Positions 14,229-17,598 of a stretch of DNA of 17,598 nucleotides are shown piece after piece. The notes under the pieces were generated by a model. It was not told the origin of the DNA. It saw only the letters and a program-made list of their open reading frames with translations, and made no database searches. This stretch comes from Clostridiales bacterium (lineage in GTDB: Bacteria; Bacillota; Clostridia; Christensenellales; JAISNN01). The first letter of the stretch is position 1, and every line of letters starts with the position of its first letter. A program made the position numbers and the translations under genes. Location of the stretch: NCBI GenBank assembly GCA_031273965.1, contig JAISQX010000141.1:1-17598 (forward strand), read 5' to 3'.

Positions 14229-15494
14229 ATGGAAAAAAAACTTAAATACGGACTCATAGGGGCGTCGCTTAAACATAGCTATTCCGTGGAAATACACAAA
14301 CTCATAAGCGAGTATGAATACGAGCTTATCGAGCTTAAAGAAGACGAATTGCAAGCCTTTATAAACAACGCCGAATATGACGGATTCAACGTGACTATAC
14401 CGTATAAAAAAGCTATTATAAATTATATTGATGAGCTTGACGCCAGCGCGGAGCTTTGCGGGGCGGTGAATACCGTAACGGCGAGATATAACGGAACCGA
14501 GCGCATACTTAAGGGCTACAATACGGATTTCTTCGGTTTTAAATATCTCTTGGAATACAACGGGATAGAAGTGAAAGGCAAAAAAGCCGTCATTCTCGGC
14601 GACGGCGGAACGACGGCGACGGTAAAAGCCGTTCTCAATGACTTAGGAATAGCCGAAATTATAATCATATCGCGGCGCGGCGAAGTAAACTACGAAAACT
14701 ACGGCGGCTTTTGCGCCGATGCAGATATGATAATAAACGCTTCGCCCGTGGGAATGTTCCCGAATAACGGAGCGTTGCTCATCAACCTAAACGAGTTTAA
14801 GCGGCTTTCCGCCGTCGTCGACGTCGTTTATAATCCGCTCATAACGAGATTGGGTTTTATGGCTGCGGAACGGGGCATAAAATACTGCGGCGGGCTTATG
14901 ATGCTTGTCGCCCAAGCCGAGTATGCCGGCAAGCTTTTTTTGCAACGGGATTGCTTGAGAATGCGTACCGAGCGTGTGACGGAAATAATTACGGAAAGTA
15001 AACGGAATATTGTTTTGCTTGGTATGCCCGGCTCCGGAAAAAGCGTGATAGGGAGATTGCTTGCGAAGAGGCTACGTAGACCTTTTGTGGATACGGATGC
15101 GGAAATCGAGAAAACGGAAGGCGGATCTATACCGTGGATTTTCGAAAAATACGGAGAGGAATACTTTCGTAAAAAGGAGAGCGAAGTCGTCGAAAAATTC
15201 GGGAAGCAAAGCGGATTGGTAATCTCTTCGGGAGGGGGCGCGCTTATGAACCGCGAGAATTATTACGCCTTGAAACAGAACGGTCTTTTGATTTATTTAA
15301 AACGCGACTTAGCTCTTTTGACTACGGGCGGCAGGCCGCTTTCGAGGAAGTTTTCCGTGGAGGAGCTTTATAATAAGCGCAAGGACGTTTATAAAGCCGC
15401 CGCGGATATTACCGTCGAGAATGACTCCACCGTATACGGCGCGGTAAAAAAAATAATGACCGCCGTCAATCGCGGTAAGAAGGACAATGATTAA
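14229..15494 (+). CDS. aroE-aroK: Fused shikimate dehydrogenase - shikimate kinase
   Basis: One 421-residue protein joins two steps. Residues 1 to about 255 are an AroE-type shikimate dehydrogenase, with the substrate-binding KHSYS (15-19), catalytic Lys60 (NVTIPYK), Asp100 in GYNTD, and a nucleotide loop GDGGTTATV (124-132) that replaces the common GAGGA. Residues from about 258 on are shikimate kinase: Walker A GMPGSGKS (265-272), DTD (288-290), Arg314 in EEYFRKKE, GGG (335-337) and the lid GGRPLS (367-372). Intermediates 3-dehydroshikimate, shikimate and shikimate-3-phosphate would thus be handled by one chain. GGAG lies close before the ATG, 28 bp after pheA. It is the last gene of the aro operon. 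Confidence 0.95.
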   Translation: MEKKLKYGLIGASLKHSYSVEIHKLISEYEYELIELKEDELQAFINNAEYDGFNVTIPYKKAIINYIDELDASAELCGAVNTVTARYNGTERILKGYNTDFFGFKYLLEYNGIEVKGKKAVILGDGGTTATVKAVLNDLGIAEIIIISRRGEVNYENYGGFCADADMIINASPVGMFPNNGALLINLNEFKRLSAVVDVVYNPLITRLGFMAAERGIKYCGGLMMLVAQAEYAGKLFLQRDCLRMRTERVTEIITESKRNIVLLGMPGSGKSVIGRLLAKRLRRPFVDTDAEIEKTEGGSIPWIFEKYGEEYFRKKESEVVEKFGKQSGLVISSGGGALMNRENYYALKQNGLLIYLKRDLALLTTGGRPLSRKFSVEELYNKRKDVYKAAADITVENDSTVYGAVKKIMTAVNRGKKDND

Positions 15495-15520
15495 ATATTT
15501 TTAAATTGCCGAAAATATTT
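15493..15520 (+). terminator. Weak AT-only hairpin at the end of the aro operon
   Basis: AAATATTTT (15493-15501) pairs with AAAATATTT (15512-15520) around a ten-base loop, starting within the aroEK stop codon. It is short of G-C pairs and has no real T tail, so it would be leaky at best. Operon transcripts may read through into tRNA-Ser. Confidence 0.25.
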
Positions 15521-15548
15521 TGACAACAAGAGTATTTTGTGGTAGAAT
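15520..15548 (+). promoter_or_regulatory. Promoter of tRNA-Ser
   Basis: A perfect TTGACA (15520-15525), a 17-base spacer and TAGAAT (15543-15548) form a strong sigma-A promoter. The start point would be near 15555, about 54 bases before the tRNA. Confidence 0.8.
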
Positions 15549-15608
15549 TATCAAACCGTTATAAAAAATTACGGTTGCCTTATATAATATATTAAATAAA
15601 ACTGACAC

Positions 15609-15700
15609 GGAGAAGTACCCAAGAGGTCGAAGGGGCTCCCCTGCTAAGGGAGTAGGAGGTGGTGAATCTCGCCCGGGTTCAAATCCCGGCTTCTCCGCCA
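15609..15700 (+). tRNA. tRNA-Ser (anticodon GCU), CCA encoded
   Basis: A 92-base type II tRNA with a long variable arm. Acceptor GGAGAAG (15609-15615) pairs with CTTCTCC (15690-15696). The anticodon stem CTCCC/GGGAG encloses CTGCTAA, anticodon GCU for AGC/AGU serine codons. The variable arm is TAGGAGGTGGTGAATCTCG in part, and the T loop is GTTCAAAT. Discriminator G and CCA follow. All stems pair well. Confidence 0.96.
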
Positions 15701-15715
15701 TGTAATTCCAAATGC

Positions 15716-15755
15716 GAACATCGTCTTTATCAAAAAGGCGGTTTTCGTCGTTTTT
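15716..15755 (+). terminator. Terminator after tRNA-Ser
   Basis: GAACATCGTCTTT (15716-15728) pairs with AAAGGCGGTTTTC (15734-15746), with one mismatch and two G-T pairs, around a five-base loop. TTTTT follows at 15751-15755 after a four-base gap. It begins 16 bases after the tRNA. Confidence 0.65.
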
Positions 15756-16193
15756 AAGGGTGTTTTTGTCAAAATCCGGGCTTTCCCATGTGTTCGGACT
15801 TGAACAGCGCTTCTCTATATCCCTTTCGGCAGCAAGCTCTCCGTTCGCTATATTTTAGAACGTCACGAGCTTATCGTCGTATACATCATCAGCTCTAAAA
15901 ATCAAAATAATAATCGCCGCGCTGTTCGTTCCGCCGGCGGATTCCGCGTCTCTTGCGCTTGTCCGCCATAATGATTTGATATGGGTTTATTTGGTGTATC
16001 GACGCAAAATTTTTTTTAAAACAATTAAAAATAATATAAGACGGTAAAAAATATGATATAATAATTTCAATTATATTATTTTTTTTATTCCGAATCAAAA
16101 CTAAGCGCGTACGCGAAAGGTAAGGAAAAGCGCGCAAGCGCGCGAATAAGCCCGAAAAGACAGACATATTATATTCCGAAGGCGGTTATATCT
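15756..16193. other. Gene-poor stretch between tRNA-Ser and the next gene
   Basis: No convincing gene. On the minus strand, 15895-15969 encodes an Arg-rich 24-residue tail (ADKRKRRGIRRRNEQRG) and is more GC-rich than its surroundings, but it lacks a ribosome site. The minus-strand sequence from about 15860 down to 15770 stays open for about 30 codons in one frame, possibly remains of a lost gene. The right half is very AT-rich and holds the promoter of the 16194 gene and two GC palindromes. Confidence 0.4.
16054..16062 (+). promoter_or_regulatory. Extended -10 promoter of the membrane protein gene
   Basis: TGATATAAT at 16054-16062 combines a TGn extension with a perfect TATAAT. No good -35 lies at 17-18 bases upstream, which extended -10 promoters tolerate. 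The transcript would carry a leader of about 125 bases containing two GC palindromes (16106-16115 and 16130-16143). Confidence 0.5.
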
Positions 16194-16793
16194 ATGGACG
16201 ACGACAAAAAGCAAGCGGACAAACGTATAAAAAAGTCAGAGACTTCAAAGAAAAACTCTAAAAAGAAAAAAAGCTTTTTTTATTCTTGGACATTTAAGGT
16301 TATAATTGTCAGCTTTTTTTTGACCGCGTTTTTTACTTTGCTTTCGGAGATGACGGTTTCAATGAATAATATCGCCTTAATTGCGGTCATAATCCTCTTT
16401 ATCATTGCGGTAGGCATAATATTCGACGTGGTAGGCGTTGCCGTCACCTCGTGCGAGCTAGGGCCTCTGACGGCCATGGCTTCGCGAAAGGTAAAAGCCG
16501 CGAAGACGGCTATCATGCTGGTAAACAACGCGGAAAAGGTTGCGAACTTTTGCGGGGACGTTATAGGCGATATTTTCGGTATCATCAGCGGCGCATGCAT
16601 AGTCGCGCTTGCGGCGAAAGCCGCGACGGGAATCGGAGCGGACGAGCGGATATTGATGATAATTCTAAGCAGCGTTACCGCCGCGGCGACTATAGGCGGC
16701 AAGTCTTACGGCAAAGGCGTCGCCATAAAGAGAAGCAAAGACTTTGTGATGCTTGCGGCTAAAGTCATATGTTTTTTTAAAAAAGAGAAATAA
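16194..16793 (+). CDS. Small membrane protein, possibly related to the CorB/CNNM (DUF21) group
   Basis: A 199-residue protein with a Lys-rich cytosolic N-terminus (about residues 1-28), membrane helices at about 31-53 and 59-83, a conserved-looking polar loop with CELGPLTAMASRKVKAAK (87-104) and NNAEKVANFCGDVIGDIFG (111-129), then helices at about 126-145 and 152-168. The loop followed by the NNAEKVANF segment recalls DUF21-type Mg/Co transporter proteins (CorB), and from memory short proteins annotated that way occur next to dxs in Clostridia. I cannot confirm the assignment by eye. ATG 16194 is the first start in frame, with AAGG about ten bases upstream. dxs starts 91 bp downstream, with a hairpin between. 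Confidence 0.75.
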   Translation: MDDDKKQADKRIKKSETSKKNSKKKKSFFYSWTFKVIIVSFFLTAFFTLLSEMTVSMNNIALIAVIILFIIAVGIIFDVVGVAVTSCELGPLTAMASRKVKAAKTAIMLVNNAEKVANFCGDVIGDIFGIISGACIVALAAKAATGIGADERILMIILSSVTAAATIGGKSYGKGVAIKRSKDFVMLAAKVICFFKKEK

Positions 16794-16809
16794 GCGTCGA
16801 AAAATTTAT

Positions 16810-16849
16810 GAGAGCCAAACTCTCGGCTTTTTCGCCGCGCGTTTTTTTT
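16810..16849 (+). terminator. Probable terminator ahead of dxs
   Basis: GAGAG (16810-16814) pairs with CTCTC (16820-16824), and CGGC (16824-16827) pairs with GCCG (16834-16837). The second stem is followed by CGCG and a run of eight T. Overlapping alternatives (AGCC with GGCT, then TTTTT) also exist. It would separate the membrane protein from dxs. Confidence 0.5.
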
Positions 16850-16884
16850 AATACCCAAATTTGTTTTTTAAAAGGAGTGGAGAA

Positions 16885-17598
16885 TTGTCCGACATCAAGA
16901 ACATGACGGTCGAAGAAACCGAAATTTACGCGGAATTTTTACGACGAAGGATTATTGACGCCGTAAAAAAGAACGGCGGACATCTCTCGTCTAATCTCGG
17001 CGCGGTCGAGATCATTTTGGCTATGCATCGGGTTTTTGACGCGGAGAGAGACAAATTTCTCTTTGACGTCGGGCATCAGGCTTATACGCATAAAATGCTG
17101 ACCGGCAGATTGGGGGATTTTGACAGACTTAGGCAAAGTGACGGCTTAAGCGGCTTTCCAAGCCCTTTTGAGAGTCGGTTTGATGCATTTGTCGCGGGAC
17201 ACAGCAGCACGTCGCTATCGCTTGCCTGCGGCTTTTTACGGGCAAAGAAATTGAAAGGCGGAGATTACAATATAATCGCGCTCGTCGGAGACGGAGCGAT
17301 GACCGGAGGAATGGTATACGAAGCCTTAAACGATTTGCGTACGATAGGGGGCAAGGTGATAATCGCGCTTAACGACAACGGTTGTCCTTACGGCGAGGAC
17401 GGCGCGCGCGTTTCCGGCTTCGCGGATTATTTGAACGATATAAAAAACAAAAAGGTCTCAAAGCCTTTTGAGGAATACGGAATCGATTATATGGGCGTCG
17501 TCAACGGACACGACGTATCCAAACTTACGGAGGCGTTCGAGGAGGCGGCGCAAAACGAGAGAAGCGTTATCGTGCATATCGTAACTAAAAAGGGAAAA
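16885..17598 (+). CDS. dxs: 1-deoxy-D-xylulose-5-phosphate synthase, N-terminal part (3' end outside window), compact form
   Basis: Dxs joins pyruvate and glyceraldehyde-3-phosphate with thiamine diphosphate, the first step of the MEP isoprenoid pathway. The start is TTG at 16885, seven bases after AAGGAG (16872-16877). 238 codons are present and the frame runs off the window. Motifs are GGHLSSNLG (31-39), GHQAYTHKMLTGR (63-75), GHSSTS (105-110), the ThDP motif GDGAMTGG (135-142) to NDN (163-165), NGHD (207-210) and TKKGK at the window end. Known enzymes have NDNxMSI followed by a long helical insert before the FEELGF...GHD segment. Here NDN is followed by GCPYGEDG and the insert is about 40 residues shorter. 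Dxs is the best call, though a divergent paralogue is possible. Confidence 0.88.
   Translation, partial: MSDIKNMTVEETEIYAEFLRRRIIDAVKKNGGHLSSNLGAVEIILAMHRVFDAERDKFLFDVGHQAYTHKMLTGRLGDFDRLRQSDGLSGFPSPFESRFDAFVAGHSSTSLSLACGFLRAKKLKGGDYNIIALVGDGAMTGGMVYEALNDLRTIGGKVIIALNDNGCPYGEDGARVSGFADYLNDIKNKKVSKPFEEYGIDYMGVVNGHDVSKLTEAFEEAAQNERSVIVHIVTKKGK

Noticed and set aside
15501..15701. Minus-strand frame giving a Pro-rich peptide (AEKPGFEPGRDSPPPTPLAG)
   Set aside because: It is the antisense of tRNA-Ser(GCU), a well-known spurious ORF in annotations.
15770..15969. Recombinase or transposase fragment on the minus strand
   Set aside because: Short open stretches looked vaguely recombinase-like, but no catalytic motif, terminal repeat or target duplication is visible.
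16451..16762. Alternative plus-strand frame inside the 16194 membrane protein gene
   Set aside because: Arg- and Gly-rich out-of-frame translation of a real gene, with no ribosome site.

Overview
The window looks like chromosomal DNA from a low-to-mid GC Bacillota, probably an uncultured clostridial lineage. Signs are AT-rich intergenic regions with sigma-A type promoters, AGGAGG-like ribosome sites, frequent ATA codons, a type I-beta DAHP synthase, a P-protein PheA and an AroE-AroK fusion. The lineage is inferred from gene style, not from a marker gene. Almost everything is core metabolism. I see no CRISPR array, no intact mobile element and no defence system.

Layout. 1-1990: 3' end of ilvC, then ilvD (branched-chain amino acids). 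2063-2794: a FabG-like reductase, closed by a strong terminator near 2841-2884. 2981-4015 (minus): a double-SIS sugar-phosphate isomerase/deaminase with its own promoter. 4118-4891: a gene-poor stretch with two open frames that lack normal start codons and a large GC-rich hairpin. 4892-5776: a four-helix membrane protein of unknown function. 5901-6884: a dGTPase-like HD hydrolase. 6885-7542: a metal-binding-domain remnant, a tRNA-Gln(CUG) with its promoter and terminator, and a duplicated gene end. 7543-8331 (minus): a second SDR whose consensus promoter abuts its ATG.

8495-15494 is the centrepiece: an aromatic amino acid operon aroF-aroB-aroA-aroC-pheA-aroEK, mostly tightly spaced or overlapping. 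It is preceded by a promoter, a 28-codon leader peptide in which 9 of residues 9-21 are Tyr, Phe or Trp, and an intrinsic terminator whose 3' arm can pair instead with the leader. This looks like a ribosome-mediated transcription attenuator that senses charged aromatic tRNAs and gates the operon. The DAHP synthase is core-only, with no fused regulatory domain, so the attenuator and the ACT domain of PheA may carry most of the control. Dehydroquinate dehydratase and prephenate dehydrogenase are not in the cluster.

15495-17598: tRNA-Ser(GCU) with promoter and terminator, about 430 bp with little recognisable content, a small four-helix membrane protein, and the 5' part of a divergent, unusually compact dxs that runs off the window.
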